Of a stretch of 64,000 nt of DNA, positions 31,949 through 42,882 are shown in pieces. Position 1 is the stretch's first letter. The number at the start of each line of letters is the position of its first letter. The notes beneath the pieces were generated by a model. That model saw only the letters and a list, made by a program, of their open reading frames with translations. It made no database searches and was not told where the DNA came from. The DNA comes from Pyricularia pennisetigena. Taxonomy: Eukaryota; Ascomycota; Sordariomycetes; Magnaporthales; Pyriculariaceae. Location of the stretch: contig NC_043740.1 in NCBI RefSeq assembly GCF_004337985.1, positions 3,409,030 to 3,473,029 of the forward strand. Direction: 5' to 3'. A program made the translations under genes and the position numbers.

Positions 31949-32336
31949 AGATCGACATTGGCAGTATTCGCTCGATGCAAGTTTGGCTGGAACCGTCTGT
32001 CAGGACTGTACTGGCAGAATTTATCAAGGAAAGGAAAAGAGCATAGCTAGATTTGGCTTTTAAAATGTTAGCATCGGTCAGGGAGGGGAGCCTCGACAGA
32101 TCATTGAAACAGCGCTGTTGGGTTTGTGTAATTAACCGCCATCATGAATGCCAGTGTGTCGAGACAGAAATCTGCGCATTTCGGCTTTTCAAGTCAACGT
32201 TAGTATACACTTGATACTTTCCTCCCCAAGCATATTGTTGCCAGAACAAGACTTGACACGGTTCAGGCATCCTCAAGCGAGCGATGCCTCTCAGAACCTA
32301 CAGCCGCACAGTAGCTCCCCCCGCCCCCCCAGACCT
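31949..32336. other. Convergent 3' spacer
   Basis: 387 nt between the stops of the ABC transporter and the TRAX gene. Nothing else is recognised. Confidence 0.6.
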
Positions 32337-33489
32337 TCAATCGTCCTCGCCTGCTCCAAGGTCATCCGCCATGTCTGGCATCCAGCCCTTTGGCCTCTCA
32401 CTCCCCCGCACCCGGAGTCCGTATCCGAGCTTTTCCACCTTGAGCACGCTCTGCCTGATCGTCTCGAGCTTCATCTGGTATGACTTTCCGTGCTGCTGTG
32501 GCAGCAACTCAAACATGGTTCCAAGCTCCTGCATATCCGTCAGGATGGTGCGCGGGTATCTTGGCGCGTCGACGTCGTCCGGAGACGGTGCAACAGCCGC
32601 GGCCGCCAACTCCCCGTTGATGGCTGCCGTGGTGGTCGCAAACCGCATCATCTCGCCCGAGAGATCAAAGACGCCGCCGATGAAGTCGTCCTGCGTCACA
32701 TCCACAACCAAAGGCTCCTCCGCAATCTTCTGCTCGTCGCCACCGGCAGAGGCAGAGGCAGAAGCATCCGTCATGGCCGTGTCGCCACCCTCCTCCGCAA
32801 TGCGCTTCTTCTCCTCGGCGGCGGACCGGCAAAGGCCCGCAACGGACTCGAGGACTTCTTTGTGGCTCATCAAACGCTGGTTGCGCAGGTAGTAAGCAAA
32901 GGTGAGGGCCTCGACGAGCTCCTCGACGCACGCCATCTGCCGCGAGTACCGGTATCGGTTCATGCCCTGGACGTCGCCGACGATGGAGTCGAACAGGCGT
33001 GCGATCTCTGCCAGGCGGCTCTGCACCTCCCTATCGACGTCTGGCGGCAGGTCGGCATGGATCTTGCGAACTCTGCTTTTGTCAGTATCACCTCACCCTC
33101 GACTAGAAAAAAAAAAAAAAAAAAAAAAAAAAACCACAGAGACCAGAAATCCTCGGCTCACCTTTGCAAGGAAAAGATGCTGTGAAATTCTTCCAGTCAG
33201 CTTGATATTTCCATCGTATATAATCCATTTACTGGTGTGGCATATTTTTGATGGCTGCCGAAAATCTTCAAAAGTAAAGCACACACATCTTCTTACTCAG
33301 CGCAGTAATGTCCCTCGACGCCTTGACAATGCGCTCCCGACGGTCGTGGTGCCTATCCAACTCGTCGCGGAACTGCTCAAACATTGGCGTGTAGGCATTG
33401 CGCACAACCTCTTTTGGCTGCTGCTGCTGTCTCGGTCCACCCCGCGGCCCTCCCTTGAAGTCGCCTTGACGATCCCTCTTAGGGGGCAT
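32337..33489 (-). CDS. TSNAX: Translin-associated factor X (TRAX)
   Basis: Partner of translin in the C3PO-type endoribonuclease / nucleic-acid-binding complex. Exons are complement(33287-33489), complement(33162-33179) and complement(32337-33072), 318 aa. Exon 1 ends with the family block FRDELDRHHDRRERIVKASR DITALSKK. An 18-nt microexon supplies IFSLQ. Exon 3 resumes RVRKIHADLPPDVD and continues with YRYSRQMACVEELVEALTFA and the EE/D-rich helices. GFxF-type VDVTQDDFIGGVFDLSGEMM carries acidic residues of the type used for metal binding in TRAX. All junctions close in frame. The second intron (89 nt) contains a 27-nt homopolymer (sense T). Translin itself is not in the window. The gene is divergent from gpi14. 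Confidence 0.92.
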
Positions 33490-34109
33490 TTTGAGCGGTC
33501 TGTGAAGGGGTGTTGGCTGATGCGAAGGCGCTGTTTGTTCAAGGAGGCACTCGCTCAATTTCAAGGCGAGCTTATCAATTCGCTTGATTACCTTCCAATC
33601 ACGACAATTGAAGCAGTTGCGATCAATGCGGCTGCCTGCTTACAAACAAAGAATAGCATCATAGTCGGAGAAGTTGCTTCTGTCGAGTTTGACCAGACCC
33701 CGCCATGTGGTGCACTGTGCCACAGCGCTACAAGTGGAGACTGGGACCTGCTGCTGTAGGTGCCATCGGGTCCCAAGCAAGTCGGTACAATGACTTACAG
33801 TAAGTAGTAGTTCAACATTCTACGACACGCTGAGCATAAGCACATACGCGCTCAGAAACTCCAAATCACTAGAACAGTCGGGAGCTCGTCTTTCTAGATT
33901 CTCGTGAGCACATCCAGATTTACCACGAGGCCGCGGAACCATCAAAATGTTCTTTCTGCCTTTCTCATATCACCTGACCAGGTCCACTCCAAGTGGATAC
34001 TCAGCACGTGTCCCCCAGAAGATGTACATTTACACCTAAATACTCGACTTCATCCACGATACTATACAAATACCACCCACCCCTTCCATCTCTCACCAAA
34101 AGGCCGAAA
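33490..34109. other. Divergent promoter between TRAX and gpi14
   Basis: 620 nt. An in-frame upstream ATG for gpi14 (33993) and one for TRAX (33564) exist, but both would add non-conserved leaders, so they were left out. Nothing else is recognised. Confidence 0.55.
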
Positions 34110-35588
34110 ATGTCGTCCCCAAAACCCCCCGGGACCTCACGACCCGGGCCGGCCCGGACGGTCGACACCTTCTTCAACTCCCCATCGGCAGTCTATACGG
34201 CAGCGACCCTCCTGCGGCTGGGCATGCTCCTCTACGGCCTGTGGCAGGATGCCGTCTCGCCCGTAAAGTACACCGACATCGACTACCTCGTCTTCACGGA
34301 CGCGGCTCGCTTCGTCGCCGGCGGTGGCTCCCCTTACGACCGCGAGACGTACCGCTACACGCCGCTTCTGGCCTGGATGCTCGTGCCCACCACGGCCTGG
34401 TTCGAGTTTGGCAAGGTGCTGTTTGCCGCCGCCGATCTCGCCGCCGGCCACCTGCTCGTCTCCGTCCTGGTCCGCCATGGAGGCATGGACGGCGCCGCCG
34501 CCAGGCGCTACGCGGCCGTCTGGCTGCTGAACCCCATGGTCGCCGCCATCAGCACCCGCGGCAGCAGCGAGGGCCTGCTGGGCGTCCTGGTCGCTGCTCT
34601 GCTGTGGGCCGTGCTGGAGCGCCGCGTCGTCCTCGCAGGTCTCATCCTCGGCCTGGGCGTCCACTTCAAGATCTACCCCTTTATCTACGCCCCGGCCATT
34701 GTGTGGTGGATGGATCGAGAGCGGATGCAGCGGCCTGGCGCCGTCGCCTCATCCTCCTCCTCGCCAGCTGCCTCTGCCGCAGATGCTATCGCCCGCTTCG
34801 TCACCGGGGACAGGGTCACCCTCGCCGCCGTCAGCCTGGCGACGTTCATGGGCCTAAACTACGCCATGTACGCCCTGTACGGCACCGAGTTCGTCGTGCA
34901 CACGTACCTGCACCACGTCAGCCGCATCGACCACCGCCACAACTTCAGCCCCTACAACACGCTGCTGTACCTCAACTCGGCGTCTCCCGCCTCGGCCTCG
35001 TCCCCCTTCAGGATCGAGTCCGTCGCCTTCCTGCCGCAGCTGCTGCTCTCGACCGTCCTCATCCCCCTGGTCCTCGCCAAGCGCCACCTGCCGACCAGCA
35101 TGCTGGCGCAGACGTTTGCGTTTGTGACCTTCAACAAGGTCTGCACCAGCCAGGTGAGTTTTTTTTTTTTTTTTTTTTGTCTACTGAGTCTCCTGATGAT
35201 TCTCTGGTTTCTCTTTAACCTATCTTCCAAGAGAAGAAATAAAAGTAACTAATAACCATCAAATATAAACCCAAACTGACGCCTTGTTTTAAAAACAACA
35301 ACAAAAAAGTACTTTTTGTGGTACATGGTCCTGCTCCCGCTGTACCTCCCGCACTCGTCCTTCTTGCGCAACGGCCGTCTCGGCCTGGCCGCGCTGCTGC
35401 TCTGGGTGGCCGGCCAGGCCGCCTGGCTGCAGCAGGGCTACCTGCTCGAGTTTCTAGGCCAGAGCACCTTTTTGCCGGGGCTCTGGGTGGCTTCGCTGGG
35501 TTTCTTTCTCGTCAACTGTTGGATACTGGGAGTCATTGTGTCCGACGTGGTCAATGTTCCTGTGCGACGTGGCTCGGTCAAGAACTAG
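34110..35588 (+). CDS. gpi14: GPI mannosyltransferase I catalytic subunit (PIG-M)
   Basis: Adds the first mannose to the GPI anchor precursor on the ER lumenal side using Dol-P-Man. Exons 34110-35153 and 35310-35588 give 440 aa. A DxD motif lies in the first lumenal loop (YTDIDYLVFTDAARF, D56/D58). Further family blocks are SPYDRETYRYTPLLAWML, AVWLLNPMVAAISTRGSSEG, LGVHFKIYPFIYAPAI and HVSRIDHRHNFSPYNTLLYL. The protein is multi-pass hydrophobic throughout. The second exon (YFLWYMVLLPLYLP) completes the conserved TSQ-YFLWY junction. The 156-nt intron starts GTGAG followed by T20, so the donor sits directly on a homopolymer. ATG 34110 gives the normal short N-terminus; an upstream in-frame ATG at 33993 is less likely. 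Confidence 0.94.
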
Positions 35589-36378
35589 CTTGGACATGGA
35601 GCGGAAATAAATGTATAAAATAAAATAAAATAAAAATAAAATGGATTATTGGGTCAGTGTTAGCCGAACTGTTTGTTCATTGGTCACATTGAAACTGCAT
35701 GATCCCTTTGTTTCCAAATCAAAAGTTCCTACGTGTGCAAGGTCTACGCGAAACCATAAATATAGAAGATACTGTCCCTTTGACACTCAGCATCCGCAAC
35801 CCAACGCACTCGGTCTAACTATACTGCACCTCCATCAAGTTCATTCTCTAACCTGCAACCTCCAGGCCCTTGGCAAGAGTCACAGCGAAATCAATATAAT
35901 GGGAAATTGTCAGCTATTTATCGCCATCTATGAGTTTCACCCAGCCACGTACTATCCGCCACTGTCCAAAACAAAAAAAAAAATAAAATAAAATAAAGAG
36001 CAACCAGCAGTGCAGTGATCCTTTTTCGACAACACACATCCCACCATGGCTCCTTATTTCGAATTGCTCCTATTATTTAACACCATGATTTCCTCGAGCC
36101 AAATGCCATTTAAAGAGCAACAAAAAAAAAAAAAAAAAGAGAAAGAAACAAAAAGAAAGAGAGCGAGAGATCCGATATGCAATGTGTGACCCAGTCAGCA
36201 AAAGGGGGAAAAGGTGATGAAAAATGACATAATTAATCCAGGTCCTAGACATGGAGAGGGGGCTGGGAATGACTTTATTCAGCCACCCCAGTTTGGAGGG
36301 GAGCTGCTCTTGCTGAAACAAAGGAGAAAAAAAAGACAGAGATTGCTTCGTGGGCGTCAGGCCGTATTCTTCTAGTTC
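35589..36378. other. Convergent spacer between gpi14 and the second F-box gene
   Basis: Contains an ATAAA-rich repeat just after gpi14 (35604-35640) and an A18 run at 36121-36138. No gene is recognised. Confidence 0.6.
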
Positions 36379-38410
36379 TCAAGCCGCCACAACGAATCCG
36401 CCGCCGGTGCTTAGGTATCGGTAGTTGTCCAGTTTGAATGATGTAATCTTGCCCATGCTTTCGGCACTGATGACGACCCGGCCGTCCTTGCCGAAGCCTA
36501 TGAAGCTTGGAATGTCTGAAAGGTCACGGAATCGGGCCTCGGGTCTTGATGCCTGCAGTGCCCTGACTATCTTGTCACTCCAGACGCCTTCGCACCAGCC
36601 GTCACGTCGAAGGATGAAATAAGGGTTTAAGGCGGGGATTGGAGAGTCTGAGGACGAAACCACATGGCTAATGTCAGCATACAAAACTTAAACTGCAAGG
36701 AGAAGCGGGATGAATCATACCGAGATCAACGTATCTGATCCGCAAGTACTCAAGTGCCCTAAGCCTCTTGAGTGCCTTGATCCCCGCCAAAACCAATGCC
36801 TCGAACGCGGCGATGAATTTGAGATCCGTAATTCCCGATCCCGTCTCATTCCAAATATGCACCTGCCGACAGCAGTTCTTCACCGTCAAGTCGATGCTCT
36901 TGAGTCTCGTCGATCGCGGGTCAGCCGACTGCGCCAACACGTCGAAAAAGGTCCGGCACACGCGCCCAGTGTACGACAGGTGCTCGATGCTTGGGCTTCC
37001 AGGCTTCCCAAGTGCCGCAAGGCCCAGCCTTTGACAGAAATGTAGCCGGTTTGTGACCTTGAGAAAGTAAGCCGGGACAGAAAGCTCACGCCGGTAGTCG
37101 GCCTCCAGATACAAGTGCAACTGCTTTAGCTGTGGCGGCAGCCGTGGCAGAATCTCAGCCATGGTCAGGTAGCTCTTTGACTTGGGCTTGTTGTATGTCC
37201 CATGCCACTCTTGTAGGTTTGGCAGGGCAGACATAATGTGCTGAAAGTCCTCCTCACTTCGTATCAGGTTCCACTGGCCCTTGCATACCAAAGTCCTTAC
37301 AGATGGCACCTTGGGCATGATCCTTTCCACGTTTTCGGAAACCGTTGATCCCCAGAACGGAGAGTATTGAGATGTGGCTTCCTGCGCCCGTCGTGTGCAG
37401 TCGCCATACACAAAGTGGGTGACCTTGGGCGCCTTTTTGCGCTCGCCGCCCTCCAGTGTCAAGACCGTAACTTCTGGGAACGTTGTACCGACAAAATAAA
37501 ATGTCTCGTCTAGAGAGCAGTTATCGACGGGTAGAACATATGAAGAAGCCGATAGGCCATCGACAGTAACGGTCGGCAGAGTAGACGTAGCTTGTAGCAC
37601 CATGGTGGCTGGTGAGCCAGGCTTCGGCTGGAACACGGGAAACCAGACTTCGACGTGCCTGACGTACGGTCGTAAATGTGGCCTTTGGGCGAACCAAACC
37701 AGGGCGCCATTTACTGACCCCACGGTAGCCTTTATCTTGATATGCCGATACAGTCGCTCTTGGATCAGGGCACGCCAAACACTGCTGACAAGGGCCAATT
37801 CTGAAAGCTCCCTTCTCCTCGAATGCCGGAGCGCAGTGCTCCAGCTCTTGGTGACAGAGTGCATACCCACCGAACTCTTTGAAGTCGCCGAAACGCGATA
37901 CCCAAACAGATGATCAAGAATGCACTCGTGTATCTCTGGCGGCAAATCATGGAAATGAAGGCCGGCCTGAACCGCCGGCTGTTGCTGCAACAGCATAGAT
38001 GGGTCGTCCCAGGCGTCCAGGTCTTGCATGTGTGCATCGTGCGGTGCGGCGCCGGCCGGACAGCTCGTGCATTTTATCTCTGCGTTTCGGGGCTCTGGTT
38101 GGGGAAAAGGTGTACTGCTCGGCCGGGCGGGCGGGATAAAGTCTTGAGGTCGCACGGCTTCGTTAAGCAGAGGACTTGAGGGACCGGGAGGGACGGGGTT
38201 GGAGACGATGGTCATAATCGAGGCCAGCTCGGCGGTGGCTGCCCCCTTGCTGCCGTCATCTGCGGTCGCGTGCAGTGATGGCGGACGGTCGCTCGAGGTT
38301 CTTGCGGATCGGGGTTCGATTCGAATGTCGTCCACGGTCGAGGTTGGGAGGTGGGCTTCTTCTGTGGGGGACACGAGTGACTGCCGGCGGGACAGAGCTG
38401 TGGTTTCCAT
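36379..38410 (-). CDS. F-box protein with LRR-like body
   Basis: Predicted SCF adaptor. Exons are complement(36721-38410) and complement(36379-36647), 652 aa; the 73-nt intron (donor GTATGA, acceptor CTCAG) restores RYVDL-DSPIPALNPY. Residues 1-150 are disordered and Pro/Ser-rich. The F-box starts near 153 (FHDLPPEIHECILDHLFGY) and continues RRRELSELALVSSVWRALIQ. The body shows LRR-like spacing (RTLVCKGQWNLI, LPNLQEW, LKQLHLYLE, IEHLSYTG, LKSIDLTV, LRALEYLRIRYVDL). The C-terminus ends YRYLSTGGGFVVAA. The substrate is unknown; such proteins are numerous and variable in fungi. Confidence 0.85.
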
Positions 38411-41400
38411 GTTTGATCGGAACAGATAGGAATGGGAGGGTTCAGCCAGGCCGTCTAGGCGTCATGGCCTGCAGGGCACGCGTAAAGATCAGAAGGAAGA
38501 TTCCCCGACAAGGGGCGCAGCAATGCCGGTAAGAATCAATCTTGCCGGTAGGGTCTTCAAGGTCAGGAAGAGATAAATGAACGATAGGATGGATACAAAG
38601 AATTGACAGATGTATGGTACAGTACGGTGCGGTACGGTACTGTTGATCAGTACGTGGTAGGAGAGTGGGGGGGTTCTCTTGTTGCAGCGAAATCCCGAGA
38701 TACGACGACGGATACGCTGATGTTGGTGTTTCGCTCGCTCTGCTCGGTGGGGTTTGGTAGTAATTCGTCGGCCCCAACGAGGACAGGCACCAAGACGCTA
38801 CGTGACAGCTGTTAGGCGATGTTGTTGTTTACTGTCACCAGGTACGTTGATTGAATGACGTCCAGTCTATTTCTGACGGCAGTGATGGATTTTTTTTTTT
38901 TTTTTTTCTTATTCCCAGGCTCTTTCCTCGGGACCGGTTCGGTTTTGCTGGGGCTGATTGCTGCTACAATGCAGCAGACAAATTAGAGCCAGATAGGATA
39001 GGCCTAGACGGTCGCGTGAGACCAAGGTCGGCAGAGATTGGCCTGGTTGTTCCCAAAACCGACTGTGTGGGGGCGTAGCAGTGCAGTCGCTTTGAATCAC
39101 CAAGCGCTGGGATTAGGTACGGTACCTGGTGCAGTTGCGTTATGGAAGTTGCTGAAATGTGTTGCTTCGAGCGAAGGAATAGGATAGACAGGTAGGATCA
39201 GTGGTACGCTTGCTTCAGTGGTCTACGAATGAGTTGAAATTTTCTTCCCTGACTCTCTGCTGGTCACGAGGTGCAAAAGAGAAGCTTTGAGGTGTAGGCA
39301 GAAAGTCGCATGTTTTCTTTCTAGCCTAACGTCGAATAGTTTGATTGCAGGTCGGCCACAAGTCGAGACGCATTGACTCCCAATTCAAGCCTGATCCATC
39401 CCTCACTCTCCGCCCCTCCCGGCTGGCTTAAGTCTCAAATTTTTCATTCGTCGGAGCTGAGGGGGGGAATTTCACCGACAATGCACACCTTGACGGTCAT
39501 TCCACTATAGTTTCGTGTACGATGGAATCGTTGAAAAAGAAGAAAATTGGACAGATTGTACTGAGAGATAGGCAGCATGTACTCCATTCTCTCCACTTCC
39601 TTCTTTTACACCAATTTCGTACACATGCATCTACGAATGGACAAACGCGAAAGCGCGTAGATTGATTGCATGGTCCAATGAGCCACCCACACACGCAATT
39701 AGTCCACTACTGTAGACAAACCAGGGCCATCGCAGGTGGGCGAGTGGAGGTGCATCGATGCTACGCTGTGTTGTAGCACGACGATTGGCTGGATCTAGCA
39801 AAACTTGCGGGTTCTCATCGGGTGATTGGACAAGACGATCGGAATATACTCCCGCCCCTGTCTGTCGGGGCCGGCAGTTGGATCCGTGATCGGGCAATAA
39901 TGTTGTGCGAGCCTTTTCCCTTCCATCCATGAGTTACTCCGTAATACGTTCGGGACGGGGGGAAAAAACCGACAAGGTCAAATAAAGATAACCTATTTTA
40001 CACTTAACTTTTTTTTTTTGGTTGTCGTTGTTCAGGGTTGTTGATAGACCATATTTTTTTTCCCTGACGGACTAGCCCAACCGTGCGCATGTTTGAGGGG
40101 GATTTCTTGATTTGCAAGTCATGATGCCAAAGGAAAGTGTTTCTTCTTTTTCTCCTTGTTTTTTTTTTCTGTTTCTTCTTCTGTCAGCTAGCCTTGGACC
40201 CGAATCGATCGGTCATACCTGTACAGTGCTGACTGCCGCTCTAATGCATGAAGGCGCAAGACGCTGCACAAGCCCAACTCGACAACGTTGAGCAGAGCGC
40301 ACAACTGACTTCGCACGGAAGAGTGTCGGTGTCTCAGGCTTCATGACCTGACGGTAAAGTCTGTGTGTGCTCGTGTGCTATCATCTATCGTTATCCACGA
40401 GTCCGGATGGTTGTGTCGAGTCATTCTTTAGGTGGTCTCCCAAGTCAGTCTTTGGTGTGTTTCCCTATTGAAATGACAAGTGAGTGAAAAAGAAAAAAAA
40501 AAGACTCCTCTTTGTACACTACGCGGAATGATCCAAGGTCTTGATCAATGCAGTGAGTCGAGTGTATTCCAACAACGTCTCCAATGATTTGATAAATAAG
40601 GGCATGAGAGATCAGGTCGAGGTTCACATGTGGAAGTGATGGACTAGTCGATGTGTCTGACTGACAGTCATTTGGTGCCTTGGTGGAAATATATGCGAAG
40701 CGTGGAGAATGCGACAGAGCGTCGTGTTGTTTGAGATTTTGTAAGAGAACTGTTCGTAGTCACCCGTTGACACAGCCAAGGCAGGTAGGGAATAAATCAG
40801 GCTTTGATTCCGTGGTAAGGGAGAAAGGCCGCGGCCTATTGTTGGCGATGTGCGTTGACTTGCAACGGTGACAAGTATATCGAGAACATATCATGGATGG
40901 AGCAGACGGTAGCACTTCGTCCGGCGGGTATCGGACGACCTTTTTTTTTTCTCCCGGGCGAGCCAACAATGTCCGAGTGTCAAGTACGAAGACAGCAAAG
41001 TAAAGTCAAAAACCTGGCAGCTATGCAGGCAGCTTACGGCAAACTACATACCGGAAACACAGAACATGCCTTCGACATAAAAGATCTACAACGGCTTAAA
41101 CGGTTCCGTTCCTGCCAGACAGGCGGATGGCCGGGCAGGACGGAATCACGCCCGATGCACTATGCTGCAACTGCACCCAAGCCCTAATGCGTACTACAGA
41201 GTGCGAATACGTACTAGTTGGCCAGTCGATTCCGTTGAAGCTTCTATTTATTCTTTGTCTCAATTTTGTAGTTCGCTGCCAGAACCCTAAATGAGTTATG
41301 CGGCGGAAGCAGCAGCTAGACGTCCAGAACTCAAACTTAGCCCCAAGTTTTACAGCACAATGGTGCACGTGCATCGAAGTGAAAAAAGACTCGCGGTAGA

Positions 41401-42851
41401 AGGCCCCCCAGTCAGAAGCTTGTGTCAGAGAGGTAACGGTAGAAAAGCCTAACCTGAAGGGCCCCATCAAGAAGGTTACTGTTTGAACAAATTCGGCAAG
41501 ATATTTAGAAGCGCTTTTGTTAAGACGTCTACAGTATGTACACATACAACAATGGGCCTGCATGGCAGCCTGTCTGTGCATACATCCGTCTTCCCGAGAT
41601 ACCAGAGCCAAGGACCGATAAAGGATTTTGACGCGCTCAGGCATATCGGACGAAGTTGGACCTTAGAGGTAGGTAACATGAGGGGTAGAAGCGGCATGAC
41701 CACGTAACGAGAACGAAAGGATGACGGTTCCGTCTGGACGGAGCGGATGGAGGAGTAGAACACAGACCAGCTTCATCCACTTTCATCCTTCTCAGCGAAG
41801 GGCATCTGCTGTACCTTGCTTCGCTCGTCTGAAAATTTAATCAATCCATTGCGGGTTGCCTTGAATTTAATTTAGAGTAGCACGCTCACATATCGATGAA
41901 TGCTTACGGGATATGCGCGTGCCAGGTTACCTGGTAAGAGCCAACTAATTTAAAAAGGGGATTGGCAGATCGCAAATCCCTCTATTCAGCCAAGGGTGTA
42001 CAGTAGGCCTTAGAAAGGAACATGATCAACGTGCCATACGTCGGAGACCGTTGTCGGTGTGTTGATTTGAGTGAGATGCCGGCGCTTCGTGGAACCTACC
42101 TAATGCCCTCGAGATACTAAATAACTTACTTAATCGAGACAGGAAAAACACAACACCTCCTCAAGGGGCATCACCGACAAATAATAAAACCCGACATACA
42201 AAAATGGAGGGGGAGTGACAGGCCCTTATTCCTGGTGGGCTGGAAACACATTGGAAGGTGGGCGGCAATACGCTCTTTTCCGATCTAATACAGGTTCTCG
42301 CTTAAGGGTAAGCCAAAGTGGATGGGCAGGCTGCCGGCCCTTTTGTCTCCCCCAGGTTGGCGTGAAAATGTTTTGTTGTTTTGTTTTCCCGCCTTGCAGC
42401 TGTGACGGACAAGTTTTACTTGGCGGAAATGCTCATATCTAGTGGAGGAAAAAACAACAACAAAGCGGCGTACGGTAAAAGAAACCTCCATAATTAGCAG
42501 TAAGAACCGAGATATGATCAACGAACATTATGGGACAATTCCCGTTTGCGTCTCGTAAATCTTGGCAGGTCCCCGAAGCGGAAGAACATCGATAGACATC
42601 AAACAATGTCGTCGTAAAATTGCCCTAACAGACAGACCATGGGTTCAAGTGTTTCAGGATCTTCAAGGGCGGCAAGGTTTGGCCTGAGGCCAGTGATTAC
42701 CATTTTGAGCTGGTTTCTTACTAAGGATCGCTATTCTTCTTGCTCTTGTCACCTGAACCTGTCATCCCACCTCCACCAAGAGCTTCAGATTGAGGGGTAG
42801 AAGCATGGAGCACAGCGTGGCAGCTTTAGGGGAGATCCTTGGGTACAAAAC

Positions 42852-42882
<31 letters not shown>

